This document shows, one piece after another, positions 1-11,278 of a stretch of 64,000 bases of DNA. The DNA comes from Dentipellis sp. KUC8613 (taxonomy: Eukaryota > Basidiomycota > Agaricomycetes > Russulales > Hericiaceae). The stretch covers positions 2,719,929 to 2,783,928 of the forward strand of contig NSJX01000001.1 of NCBI GenBank assembly GCA_002286715.1. Reading direction: 5' to 3'. A model generated the notes under the pieces. The model did no database searches and was not told the origin of the DNA. It saw only the letters and a program-made list of their open reading frames with translations. Positions within the stretch are counted from its first letter, which is position 1. Each line of letters begins with the position of its first letter. The position numbers and the translations under genes are program-made.

Positions 1-883
1 ACCCGCTGAGCATCGCGTCTGCTCCCCCGTCGACAACCTGCCTTTCATCGCCCACCCTCCTGCTCGCCGCCCGCGCCCAGGGAGATTGGACGGAGATGCT
101 GCATGACTATGCTCGTAACCAGCACGACAAGCTGAATGGGCCGAATCAGAAGCCGGAGGAGGGTGAGAGCATGGACGTTTCGGTGCGCGTGATGCTGGAC
201 GGCCCGTACGGCGGGTGCAGTGTCGATTTAGGAGAGTATGAGAGCGTTTTCCTGGTTGCGGGAGGCGGAGGTGCGACGTTCACGCTTGGGTTACTGGACG
301 ATATTGTCGGGCGTTGCGTGCGGCTTGACCGCCGACACGGCGAGCGTACCCGCCGGATCGAGTTTGTGTGGATGATTAGGTCGTTCGGTGCGTTCCCGTG
401 CCCACGAAGACGCTAATCATTGGACGCTAATGCTTGGCATCTCTTTCAGGATGTATCGAATGGTTCACTCCCATGTTGACGGACATCGCCAACACCGCCG
501 CGAGTTCCTCCGTCGACTTGCACATCTCCGTCTTCGTTACTGGTCCCTGCGACCCTAAGGCTGCACCGTCCATCCCCAACTGCACTGTTAGCGTCGAGCG
601 CCCGTCTGCACGCAGACTCCTCTCGCAATTCATCACACCGCCATCCTCCGAATCCGGCCTGTCCTCCGGCGACCCATCATCATCCGACTCTGAGGATAAG
701 GAAGGGCTACTCGGAGGAGATGAAGGGCCGCAGTGGGCGGGCGAGGGGGGTGGAGTGGCGGTGTGTGCGAGTGGGCCGGAGAGTCTAACGACAGAGACGA
801 GCAATGCAGTCGCGAGGCTATCTTTGACGCATGGGGTCAGAATGGGCGGGATCGCGCTGCACACAGAAGTCTTCTCGATTTAG
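1..883 (+). CDS. Ferric reductase-like protein, C-terminal part (5' end outside window)
   Basis: Two exons are visible: frame 3 from position 3 to 387, and 450-883, ending in TAG. The frame is already open at the left edge, so the start codon and the membrane-spanning haem domain lie outside. The first residues read PLSIAS, the tail of the HPxxIAS motif that binds FAD in fungal ferric reductases (FRE family). The LDGPYGG motif and the glycine-rich VAGGGGATF stretch fit the NADPH-binding lobe, and the end, GGIALHTEVF, is also family-like. The enzyme would move electrons from cytosolic NADPH through FAD and haem to extracellular Fe(III) or Cu(II) at the plasma membrane. An acidic, serine-rich insert near residues 200-240 of the visible part is typical of basidiomycete members. 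The intron 388-449 restores RSFG-CIEWF. Which metal it reduces cannot be told. Confidence 0.85.
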
Positions 884-969
884 CTTCGCTTATCTGGTAT
901 TCAATGTACAATGTACCTGTACGTGTTTCATTTAGTCCTTGGGTATGAAAGAAAAGGGTTTCAGATGGT

Positions 970-2443
970 CTAACTGCCACGGAATGCGAACCAGGGATGC
1001 TCTACGACTTCGGGCATTCGAATCCTTTCCTCTGGGTGAAGCCTCAGCATCCTCTCCAGAAGATCCCCCAGCACCTCTAGCTCTTCCTCGCATAGCCGCA
1101 CGCCGGGCTTCTCCATCATGGGTCCCTGGTCAAAATCAGACAAGTCGTCTCGGGCGCCAATTGAGCGCAACTTTTCGCGGATGGAGCTCTTGGATGAGCA
1201 CAGCAGGGCTCCGGCCAATTTCTGATCCTTCTCGCTCTTGGGCTCCCCGTCCTCGTCGAACCATAACGCCTGCTCCGCGAAAGACATCCACCACGGTTCG
1301 GGCAACTTCCCGAGCGTTTCGACAGTTTGTCGCAGCACGTCCGCGTCGCTCCCTAGAAACGGATCGAAGAGCGGGAACCCAGCGCAGATTTCGAAGATCG
1401 CGCACCCCAGCGCCCATACGTCCGTCTCGAAGCCGGTGCGTTTCTCGAAGCGCATCTCCGGAGCGCAGTAGTTGATCACGGTTGCGGGCTGATAGTTCTG
1501 CGGAGGATGTGCGATGGCGTAGGATTGGCCGAAGTCGATGATGACGACCTTTTCTTGGAGAAGTGACGCGTCTGCCAATTTGGTAGAGGAGATAGGTGCC
1601 ACGAGTTCTTTAGGCGCGTGAGGGCCACGAGGTTGTCCATCGCATGTTCGAATTTCTTCTGTCTCAGGCAAGCCAAAATGGGAGTAAACCTGCTCGTCCG
1701 ACCACTCAGGGATATCTTCGGATACGCGGAAAAGAATGTTTGCCGTTGTGAGATCTAGACAAAATAATTCATCAGGGGTTGTCTCGAACGAAAAATTGGA
1801 AAGAACAGCGTGATAGACAGAACTGACCTCCGTGAACGAAGCCTGCGCGATGCATGCAATATAGCGCCGTCGCTGTCTGCTTAGCCACACTCTTGGCCAA
1901 GTCTCCACGAAGTCTTCGGCTGCTAGATACCTGCCCCGGAGATTCCGACAAAGCAAGAATACTGGGCCCCGCAAGTAGGAAGACGAGAAATTGATGCAAG
2001 CCGTTCGGTCCTCGTACGAGGAAAATTTCGTCAACAGCCTGGAAATCACTAGAGGATATCGATGCTGATTGAAGTGATTTGGGGATAAGTATTTCCGGGA
2101 TCTCATCTGCTGCCGTGGAAGACGAGTCGGCGCGCATGGCCTTCAGAGTGACTAGCCTTCCCGGATGATGTCGTTCGTCGCGTGCCAGCCATACGGTAGA
2201 AGAACTGCCAAAGCCAAGCTTATGGATTATTCTGTAGCGCCCTTCGGAAAATGTGTCACCAATGGTCATCGGGTGGAAACCGCCAGGCCGGTAGTCCTCA
2301 GCATATTCAACTCCGCTTAGTTGGGATGGGATGAATCGCCTGCCTGCAAATGTAGAAGAAAGGCGCAGCAGCGTTGGCCATTTCGAGTGGATTGGGCTCG
2401 GACGACCGAGGGTCCTTCGCACGAATTGAATTGGGGTGGACAT
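970..2443 (-). CDS. SRPK-like serine/threonine protein kinase
   Basis: Exons 2443-1828 and 1754-970 give 466 residues. The kinase domain starts with the glycine loop LGFGSSSTVWLA. The catalytic loop is split by the intron (HG | DLTTANILF), a form in which the classic HRD is replaced by HGD, as in SRPK-like kinases of Agaricomycetes. The Mg-binding motif is DFGQS and the substrate-lobe motif is APEMRF, followed by TDVWALGCAIFE. The long insert between lobes and the N-terminal GGFHPMTIGD segment also match this family, which expanded in mushroom-forming fungi. The start at 2443 is chosen because upstream codons in the frame read through an unlikely leader; an ATG at 2506 is an alternative. The N-terminus is basic (RRTLGRPSPIHSKW), so organelle targeting is possible but not shown. 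The substrate is unknown. It is divergent to F-box gene F1. Confidence 0.8.
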
Positions 2444-3254
2444 ACAAGCTCGAAATATTTCTGAAACACATATGAGATTATCAATATGGACGAGGCATGA
2501 GAGCACCTCACCTTCAGTTCATTCCTATTATCGATGAGTTCGAAGGCCGCTAAGAAAGCAACTTGGGCCTCTCGCACGCCAGTGCGTAGCAATTTGGTTG
2601 TGTTCCGCTAGAACACCCTGTATCTATACGTTATCTTTGATATTGCGCAAATTTCGAGGGCCTTTCACCGAGTACATACGTACCGCAATATTTGAGTTTT
2701 GTCGACTGTTTGTGAGCTCAAGTGCTTGCCTTCACATAGGCGCCGTACGCGTCAGCGGCGTTGCCCCATATTCTCACGGCCTCTTGGGACTGACAACCAC
2801 CTACAGTTCCTCCAAGAGCCATTTCATGATGCTCAAGCCGAGTCTCCTAACGAATTGATTCTTTCATTGGCAGCACTTGCGGTTGGCTTATACGCTAGAG
2901 CTCTGGGGTACTCCAGGAGTCCGAGGTTACCACGTGGTCGCCGGCGTTCTTGTACAACGGGAGTTTGAGATGCCGCAGTCAAGCCGCAGTGGCCGGCAAG
3001 GCGCCATTCGTCGGGGATGGTGCGGAGATCCAAATTTTGAATAACGCAATAGCGCCGATGAACCGGCAGCTTGTCGCGGTTCTGACTGACATCACCCTCC
3101 AACCGCTCAGGCAGGAGGCCCGTTGTCTTCAACCCACACAATATAAACCTACGAAACCCTCTGCGTAAGTATCACACAGTCGTCATTTTATGTTGTCATT
3201 GCTTCGCTCAACGCGATCCTGTAGGCCCTCAGACCCAAAAATCCGGAGGAGATC
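2444..3254. promoter_or_regulatory. Divergent intergenic region between the kinase and F-box gene F1
   Basis: 811 nt separate two start codons facing away from each other, so the region must hold both promoters. An AATATAAACC element (TATAAA at about 3142-3147) lies some 108 nt upstream of the F1 start and is the best TATA candidate. The short open frames here have no recognisable content. Confidence 0.4.
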
Positions 3255-5871
3255 ATGGATACGCCCGCGGCCCCTATATTCGTGGAGTGGACGGTGACCG
3301 GCCCTCAGTCAGATGAAGAGGATGAATGGTCGTTTTTTGAAGAAGAGTTTCTTGGAGCGTCGAGAAGGAGGCGTAGGTCCTTTCCTCACTGAGTGCAGGA
3401 CGTTTCCGAATGTACTTGGGTATCTAGCCGCCAAGCGTAGAAGGACAAAGGCATCACAATCCGGGGCGCCCTCGACATCAAGGAGAACTGTCCCGGATAA
3501 GAAAGAAGTCTGTTTGAAGGACATGTTCAAAATGCCGCTCGACATTCTCTACGAGGTACATACCGCACCCCTATCCCGACGGTACTTCACTAAGTCGCGT
3601 GTTTTCAGATCTTTTCCCACCTATCTCCTGCAGATCTACTTCAGCTTGCCCGCACGAACAAGGAACTTCGAGCCATGCTGTTCTCACGCAAGGCGTGCTT
3701 TATTTGGAAGCGCGTGCGAGGCCTGGTGCCCGGTCCAGCGGTGCCTGATCCGCCAGACGACGTGTCCGAGCCAAGCTGGGCGCATCTGCTGTTTGGCGGT
3801 CCGTTTTGTTATGTGCGCTTATTCTTCAGCTTCTTCTATATCTATACTGATTCCCTTCGCGGTAGAGATGCGACGGGAAAGGCGCGACTCGGGTAGACTT
3901 TGCGCTCCGACGGCGCTTGTGCAAAACATGCATGGCTGACGGGTAAGGATGGAATGGACTCTCCAAGACACTTGCTAAATTCCACCCCTAGGTTGGTTAT
4001 CGCCGGGAAATTCCAAGATAGATTTCCGGAAATGCCCTCCGGCCTGTTGGATATGGTGCCTTATACAAACGGTATGCTTTTAACATCTTCCTGTATTCGC
4101 TGTTATTCACCATATCGACGATTGGACAGTTGGAAGATGGGGAAGTGGGACAGCAGGCGAAAGAAAATATTACTGGGCGCAGGATATTCGCGAAATGTAC
4201 CGGGATATGGTCATAGATATGGCCACTTCAAAAAGTAACTCCGATTTCTACGAGAGGAAGGTCGCTTCCGCTCAGGAAATTGTCGCCGTAAGCCTCCGTT
4301 CAAATTTATTTCCTCGCTCACGGGTCAACACGAGCATATAGAGCTCTCGGCGCTTCGATCAGTGGGCGAGTGAGGTAGCGCTTTGGCGCGCAGAAAATAT
4401 CAAAGCGGCGAAGTCATTGAGGAAAGACGAGTGCGCCAGTTTCCGTTGAATCGCTTTCGCAGCATCTGACCGCCTTTTCTTCAAGGATCACTCGACGGTG
4501 TCTTGCCATGGGATATGACAACGCCGATTTGGAGAACCCAGAATTTTCAAAATTGCCTGCCGTGTGTTCCGAGAAACCTCTGACAGAGAAAGGTGCGCAC
4601 GTCCTCTCTGTATTATACCATCTAATCATCTCAAGTCTTGAACTTGAATAGCATGGAGTTGCATCCGAGTCAAGCTAGCGTCTTGGCTAGCCGACGCAAG
4701 GCAAGAACGAGTTCACAAGCTTCGCTTGCAAAAAGTAGAGGAAATCTATAACAATTTTACGGATTCCCTCATTCCGTTTCAACTTTGCTACTTACCAAGT
4801 GCTGCCGGAGTTGCGACGCTTCCTTGCTTCCAGGACTTCATGCAGAAGGATCCTTGCGAGGAGATTTCGAATTCACTATGGGACGAAGCTGCACAGCATC
4901 TTCACGGCGAGCTCACGGAATGGGCGAATACAATGAGAGAAAGATTCATCGCCATGCTTCCTCCCGGCAATTATGCGCCTACCTCGCCTATGCAGTTCAC
5001 TAGCAAAAATGCACCTGCCGCAGAGCTCCACGCCGCACGCAAGAGTCTGAAGACTTTTGGGGGGCCTTTGGAGCTCGCGATATCTGTCTTCGTCGCAGAT
5101 ACCGGAGGAATTCCTCGGGTTCTCATTGGCCGGGAGTTATGCAACGCGTGGAGGGGCATGGAAAGAAGTGACGTTCCCAAGGATCTCAAGTTCAAGTTCT
5201 CTCAAGTCTGTTCTGATATTGCTGCAAGAACGGTCACGCTGGCGGGGACGAATTCTGAAACGACGACGGCTCTCATGATGGATCAAGGACGTCAGTATTT
5301 CCAGTGCACCGAGTGCAACGCTATTGAGTATGAAAAAAGCGCCTATTTTTGGAGATACTGGGTAGGTATTGCTTGTGTTGCGATTCGTGCTTTAGCTCAT
5401 GTTTGTTGATATAGGTGAATCCCTCGCGCTCCCATCACCATTCTTTTTCGAGTCTAGAGCTGGTCGATCTAGACAGTGTCTCCGTACTCGATATTGAGGA
5501 ATACGAAACTCCACACGACTTCGGATTATCCTTCTCCTCCCCGGAGTGTATCCTTTGCAATCACTGCGGGCGTTCTGACTACGATGAGACGGTAATTCTG
5601 GAGCATATTCAGTCAGTGTGAGTTGTTTCTATTGAATAATACGCGACACTCTAAGTTTTCTCACCGGATTGATTGCAGACATGGTTTAACAACTGCAGTT
5701 GAAGACGAAGATTTCTTTCATCGCTCCCATCCGGGACATCCACAGGACCGACGTCAATCAGGAAAACTATTGTTTCGGGAACGGGAACCTGACCCTACGG
5801 TGGCGGAGTCGTTGAAGCGGGAGTTATCGTCCTCATCTTCGACCGACGTCTCTGCGTTTTCATCTCCTTGA
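3255..5871 (+). pseudogene. F-box/zinc-finger protein F1, frame broken in exon 7
   Basis: Ten exons: 3255-3372, 3428-3555, 3609-3812, 3866-3942, 3992-4071, 4130-4287, 4342-4592, 4652-5361, 5415-5617, 5679-5871. It belongs to the same family as F2-F5. The order is an acidic/basic N-terminus; an F-box (MPLDILYE | IFSHLSPADLLQLART); the SEPSWAHLLFGG linker; a C-x2-C-x16-C-x2-C cluster; the GPLELAISVFV...IGRELC core; FQCTEC; and a C-terminal C2H2-like finger (CNHC-x12-H-x4-H) ending in VEDEDFF. All exon junctions are in phase except exon 7. That exon is 251 nt long, while frame conservation needs a length of 3n+1 (F2 has 256, F3 has 241). Alignment to F2 places the slip between about 4415 and 4445, where the first frame meets TGA. 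So either one base was gained or lost (pseudogene) or the assembly has an error there. The upstream and downstream frames are otherwise free of stops, which suggests a recent break. A role as an SCF adaptor is inferred from the F-box alone. Confidence 0.75.
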
Positions 5872-6322
5872 TTTGTCTGGATTACCTAGGTAACAGATTC
5901 TTTTACCGGTCGACTTACCGATCGACATGAATGTAATGCCTCGCGTCCTCTTCGTCGCTGCTGTGTCACTTCAGGAGTGTTAGTCAAGTCGGCTTGAGTC
6001 TGTCCTCCAATACGTTCTCGAACGTCTTCGGACCGCTTTTGAATACTTTGCATCTGGATATTTTGTCTGGGTTTGGTAAAACCAATATATTCAGTGTATT
6101 TTCCAACAGATATTGTATTTTACCGTACGAGTTCGGCAGGGAGTCGGAGGAAGACGTCTGACACTCTCCCGGAAGCAATCATGTGGGGAAGCACATGCGG
6201 GAAGGATCACGTGCAACTGACGTATTAGGGACCAACGTGTATACGGCCCCAATTACTTGTTGTTCCCAATCTCTTGCTCTTGTTCTCCTTTCCCTCCTTA
6301 TGCTCCCTTTTCTTTCTCATTG
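5872..6322. other. Intergenic region, F1 3' end to hydrolase-fusion promoter
   Basis: 451 nt between a stop and the next start on the same strand. The stretch just before 6323 is rich in C and T, as is common near fungal transcription starts. No other signal is seen. Confidence 0.4.
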
Positions 6323-9300
6323 ATGACCTCCACGCCTCGTTCTTCACGCTCTAATCGCTCTACATACTCTACAAACTCAATACGTGCCGATCCACCGTGG
6401 AGACTGTCCAAGAAACGCGCCCCGACGTCTCTATCCTTAATTGTTGCGACACCCGAGGCTGGTGCACCACTTGCTTCTGCAGTAACGCGGCTTCCTGTAG
6501 CCAAATCTACTCCTGAAATTCATATGCAGAGGGGAGATCGTACAGAGTCAGCTTCTACTTCCAAATCTGCTTCGAGTCTGAAGATTCCAGACGCTAGCTG
6601 CCCCGAACCTGCTGCGGAGCCCGCAGTTCAGCTGTCGTCCTCGCCGACAGATTCTGGACCATCATCAGTGGCTAAGCAGCCTTCACAGGTCCCGACTGTG
6701 CATGATTCAGACGGTGGCTCTCCCAACGACGCTCGCGCATCCTCACAAGCTGCTCCTGACGCGCAGGGCGCTGATCGCCAAGTCCCCGCATCATCATCCA
6801 CCTCTCCACAGCCTTCAGTCTCTGGTTCAGCACCGAATGCATTGCCTGTATCCCCGCAGCCACCACGAACTTGGTTCAGCTCTCGCTCACGCCCAAAGAC
6901 GCCGCCTGCGACACCAAACAATAGTCTCTCGAATGGGTCCGCCACAAGCGCTCAGACTGGCGCTCAACCGCTTCCCGCAGCGGTGCAGCCGGACGTAGTT
7001 CCTGTCGTCCATGGCCTTGGTATTGAGGGTGAGGTCGCTGTGCCTGCCCCCACATCTGGGGGAAACCCTCCCAGCACAGGCGATTCAAAGCCTCCTGAAC
7101 CCGTGCCTTCCCAACGTCCTGTCTCCCCTTCATCGGTTTCCGCACCTGTCTCTCAGCCTGCGCGTTCATCGTGGCTCACATCGTTCGGCCTGACAAAGGC
7201 CCCAGAGACACCCAAGGCGGATGGCGCGAAGACCGATGACGCGACCGCCTCAAGCAATGCATCCGCTCCGCCCATCGAGCCGCCGGCGGCTCCTGCGGCC
7301 ACCCCCACCCCTCCTGAGGCGGCTCCAAGCAACCCTCAGACACCCAAGCCACCCGCGCTCAATCTCATTCCGCCCACGCCAGAGCGCACTCCGCGCCGGT
7401 CTTCGGAGGCATCGTCCACCAAGGCGATCACGATCCCGAACAAGCGATCGTGGTTCGGCACGCCCTCCGGCTCCCAGCAGCAACAGCAGGCCAAGTCGCT
7501 CCCCGATTCAAAGCCTCCGCACACACCGAGGTCGCCTCCAAGCTCCGCTGGCTCGACGAATCTGCGCACGCCCGGCGTCGCGTCTCCCGTTCCTTCTGTC
7601 GATGACGAGGTCCCGCGGCTCGCGACACCCACCATGCCGACGTCGATGGTCATTTCGTCTTCGGACGATAGCAACGCGACGCAGCGGCAACTTGCGACAC
7701 TGAATCCTTCTACGAGCCGATTCGCGTTGAGCATCCCGCTGCTGGGTCGGCCGAAGGTGCCGTTGGAGCGCGCACTGGCGTCTGCCCAGGCTGCGGATGT
7801 GCGCGCGCCAGCTGAGGAACCGACGCCATCTTCTCCGCCTTCGAATCCTGAGGACGGTAAGTCTGGCTCTGGTAAGTCCACGTTGATTGGTTGTATGGGA
7901 TGCGCACCTCTAACCGCGCTGCGTGATGTATAGATCCCTCGGCACCAGAGTCGAACGAGGCAGCGGCTACAGCCTCTGCGCCAGGACAGGACTCAGATAC
8001 TGGAAAGAAGGACTCTTCAACGCCGAAGGCGACCACGCCAGAGGTATCCGCGTCCGCATCGTCGTGGTGGAGCTACGTTGGCTGGGGTCCCGCGACGGAA
8101 TCAGGTCAAGAGCATCATGGCGAGGGTGGGGATGCTACGGTCGCGGTTGAAACCAAACCGACGGAGACGGAAGAGCCGCAGGCGTCTGCAGGAGACGAGA
8201 ACACGTCGGCCGATGCGGCGTCTCCTCATCCGGAGACACAGTCGGATCCAGGGTCAGCGCCGCCTGCGTCTGCGTCCGGCAGTGGCACCGCATGGTACTC
8301 GCCATGGGCATGGTATGGCGGGTCGACCGAGCCACACCCATCCCGGCAGGAAGATCACGTCACGGAGGGACCTGTCGTCAGTCTGCCTGCTCCGGAGCCT
8401 GCCCCCGATCCTGCCCCCGATCCTGAGCCCCACGCTCAGGGAAATGATCCTGTGAACCCTATCGAGTCGTCGATTGCGGCGAACCGGGGCAGCTGGGCAT
8501 CTTTTTTCACCTCTCGCAAGCTGGTCGCGAAGGCGATCACGGACGGGGAGAAGAAAGAAGAGGAGGGCGGCATGGAGGTGATGGACCTGGATGAGGACGA
8601 GGTTCAGGCGGTCGTGGTTTCTCCGAAGGTGGTCGCGTTGGCGGGCCCGCGCTCACCGTCCCCTGGTCGAGTCGCCAAGAAGACAGTCACGGTGGACAAA
8701 CGCAAGTCACTGTCGCCCGTGCCGTCGAAGAGCTCAGGACGGGCCTCTCCAACCACTCCGCGCACACCGCAGCCGAATCTCGTTCTTCCTACCTGGGACG
8801 ACACTTTCCGGACGTTGCCTCGGGCCGCGAAGCCCCCGGCGCCTGCAGGAGTGTTGCAGAAGACAGCTCGGTTTGTGACTGGGGTGCTTTTCCAAGAGGG
8901 CGGTGGGAAGGGCAAGGAAAAGAGCAAAGCCGGGGCAATCGACAGCTCGTTTGCTCACTATGGGCAGAATCTTCCTCGGGCTTGGGATATCGCCGGCGAT
9001 CTTGACGAGGACGTGCTGAAGGGGTGCAAAAAGGTCGTGGTCATCGGTATACATGGATGGTTCCCAGGTAAGGCCGTGTCCTAGTGGTGAGTTTTTGTGA
9101 TGTTCAACTGCTCGACACAGGCGCTATCATGCGGAGTGTCATTGGCGAGGTATGTTCGTCGACGCTTTGTTCCGTAGCGCTTGGTCTCATGTATGGATTC
9201 TCTTCACATAGCCTACAGGAACCAGCAGCAAGTTCGTCACGATGATGTGCCAAGCGCTCGACGAGTTTCAGCGGAAACATGGCGTCAAGTTGGAGCAAGT

Positions 9301-10770
9301 CACGCAGATTCCTCTGGAAGGAGAGGGCACGATCAACAAGCGCGTCGACAAGTACGATATTCGCGCGTTGTGTGTTTCACCGGCCCTGACATGAACGCAT
9401 TTTTCATTTCTGCAGGCTTTATGGAAGTCTGACCGGCAACAAGGAGTGGATGGACGCTGTCCACGCCGCAGATGCGATCATTGTGGCCACCCATTCCCAG
9501 GGTTCAATCGTGTCGACCCATTTTCTGGACAGGCTCATTCAGGAAAAGCACATCAGGACCTCGCGTGTCGTAGATGACATCGTCGCAGTTGCAACTGGCA
9601 ATCCGGTCGCGCCACCACGCCCCCAGCGCGTGTGCTGTCTTGCGCTGTGTGGCATCCACCTCGGCCCGCTGCGCTATCTTAGCTCCAGCTCTTTGCTGCA
9701 GCCGTACATTCAGGTCAGTTGCGTGTCGTAAGAGGTCCGTGTCTAATATCGCTCATGATACGCCACCGTCACCTGCAGTACTTTGAGTCAACGGCTGCAC
9801 GCGAGCTATTTGAATTCCAGGTGGGTCGCGTTGCTCCGCAGCCGAAGACGACCACTAAATTGCCGTATTTGTACAGAACACCGAGAGCGAAGTGTCGAAA
9901 GATTATGTCAAGGCCCTTCGCAATGTCTTGGACCACGGAGTACGTACACTCCCGACTTCCGCCATGTGCCTTCCTCGAACTCAAATTGGCTCTTCTCTAG
10001 ACAAAGATGGTGTACATCGCCTCGCTGAATGACCAAGTCGTCCCGATCTACTCTGGCGTGTTCACAGCCGCTTCGCATCCTCTGATTCTGAGGGCACTGT
10101 ATATTGATGGTGACGCATATCAGTACGCCATTATTCGCTTTCTCGAAGAAAGCAAGTGGTCTGATCTCTGCCGCTGCGACGCGTCTGCAGCTCGTCCGAC
10201 TTCCTTTCGAATCTTCTGGTACTCCTACTTCGCATCATGAACGCGGGTCTGTCAGACAGCGGGTTACTCGCTCATCTGTCCGAGGCTACTGCGGGATCGT
10301 TAAATGGTGTTGGCCACTCAACGGCTTATGAGGAACTCGCCACATACTCGTGCGTGCATTCCCATTCCTGTCTCCTTCGATAGATGTTGATCGACTTTCA
10401 CACAGCCTTGCTGTGGACTATCTCTTTCTGACGAACCAGGGAACAGAAGCTCATCCCGAGTTGGTAGTAGAACCATTCAATGCGAACACGGAGCAAAATG
10501 ATTACGAGGTTTGTGCGCCGCGCTGATAGACTTGTAGCAGCAGCTCACGAGTTTGCATGACAGATACCTTGGGCCCTCCGTGATCTGATTGCTGACAGCC
10601 GTGTCGCACACTTCTTTGCCCAGAGCTTTGCCGATTTGCGCAACGCCTTCCCGTTCTGGCAGCCCAAGACGACCATCCTTCGCGACATCAAACGCAAATT
10701 GCAGCCCATTCAGCGCCTCAACGTCAACCTCACCACCAATCCCTCGTCGACCTCTGTCAGCAAACTTTAA
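6323..10770 (+). CDS. Long protein with disordered N-terminal half and alpha/beta-hydrolase-like C-terminal half
   Basis: Eleven exons (6323-7856, 7934-9067, 9121-9149, 9212-9351, 9416-9713, 9779-9820, 9877-9939, 10001-10122, 10191-10349, 10406-10508, 10564-10770) sum to 3,831 nt and 1,276 residues in frame. Roughly the first 800 residues are Pro/Ser/Thr/Ala-rich and low in complexity, with short PAPDP repeats and several WF and SW motifs (TWFSSRSRPKTP, SWLTSFGLTK, SWFGTPSG) spaced through it. The C-terminal part begins VVVIGIHGWFPG, a strand with an oxyanion-type HGW, and continues to ATHSQGSIVSTHF. The S of HSQGS is in the nucleophile-elbow position of serine esterases/lipases. The tail has YIASLNDQVVPIYSG, a likely place for the catalytic Asp, and a VGHSTAYEELATYS segment, a possible His. 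The family seems conserved in fungi but I know no established function, so a lipid or thioester hydrolase is only a guess. The WF/SW repeats may be docking motifs. The start is the first ATG after a C/T-rich leader; an ATG at 6257 is in frame but less likely. Confidence 0.75.
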
Positions 10771-11278
10771 TTCTATACCGCATCTATTAGATTGGCCTTT
10801 TTTGAACACGCATTGTACACAGTATTCTCTTCATTCCCTGCGAAGGACTGCATAGTAGTGATCTGCTCTCATCATCATTCTTCTTTCTGGTTATTGCGTT
10901 GTATTCTTCATGTACAGGTAGACACATACACTGATCATCAGCACATCTTCATCCACGGACACCTTCTGTCACTGCCACTGTATGGACCGCGTGTGCCTTG
11001 AACGCGATGCTATGCTCCGACTGGAGTGGATGACCCCACCTTGCTGATTCCGATGATGAGATGTGAACCGAATGTGCGGGGTCCAAAGTCGGGTTGATGC
11101 GCTGTTCAGTTGGCTCTCCGCTTGTTTCGTGTCCTCGACATCTGGATCAGACCCTCCGTCAGAAATCGACCGGTGCTGCAGGGCGGTCGTATTCAGTCGA
11201 CCTGTGCTCCGAGAAGAAAGAAGTCTAATACTACTACTAGCAGGATATACAGCCCTCGCAGCCGTCCCGGAGGCGACA
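10771..11278. other. Convergent 3' region
   Basis: 508 nt between two genes that point at each other. It would hold both 3' untranslated regions. No gene, RNA or repeat is recognised. Confidence 0.4.
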
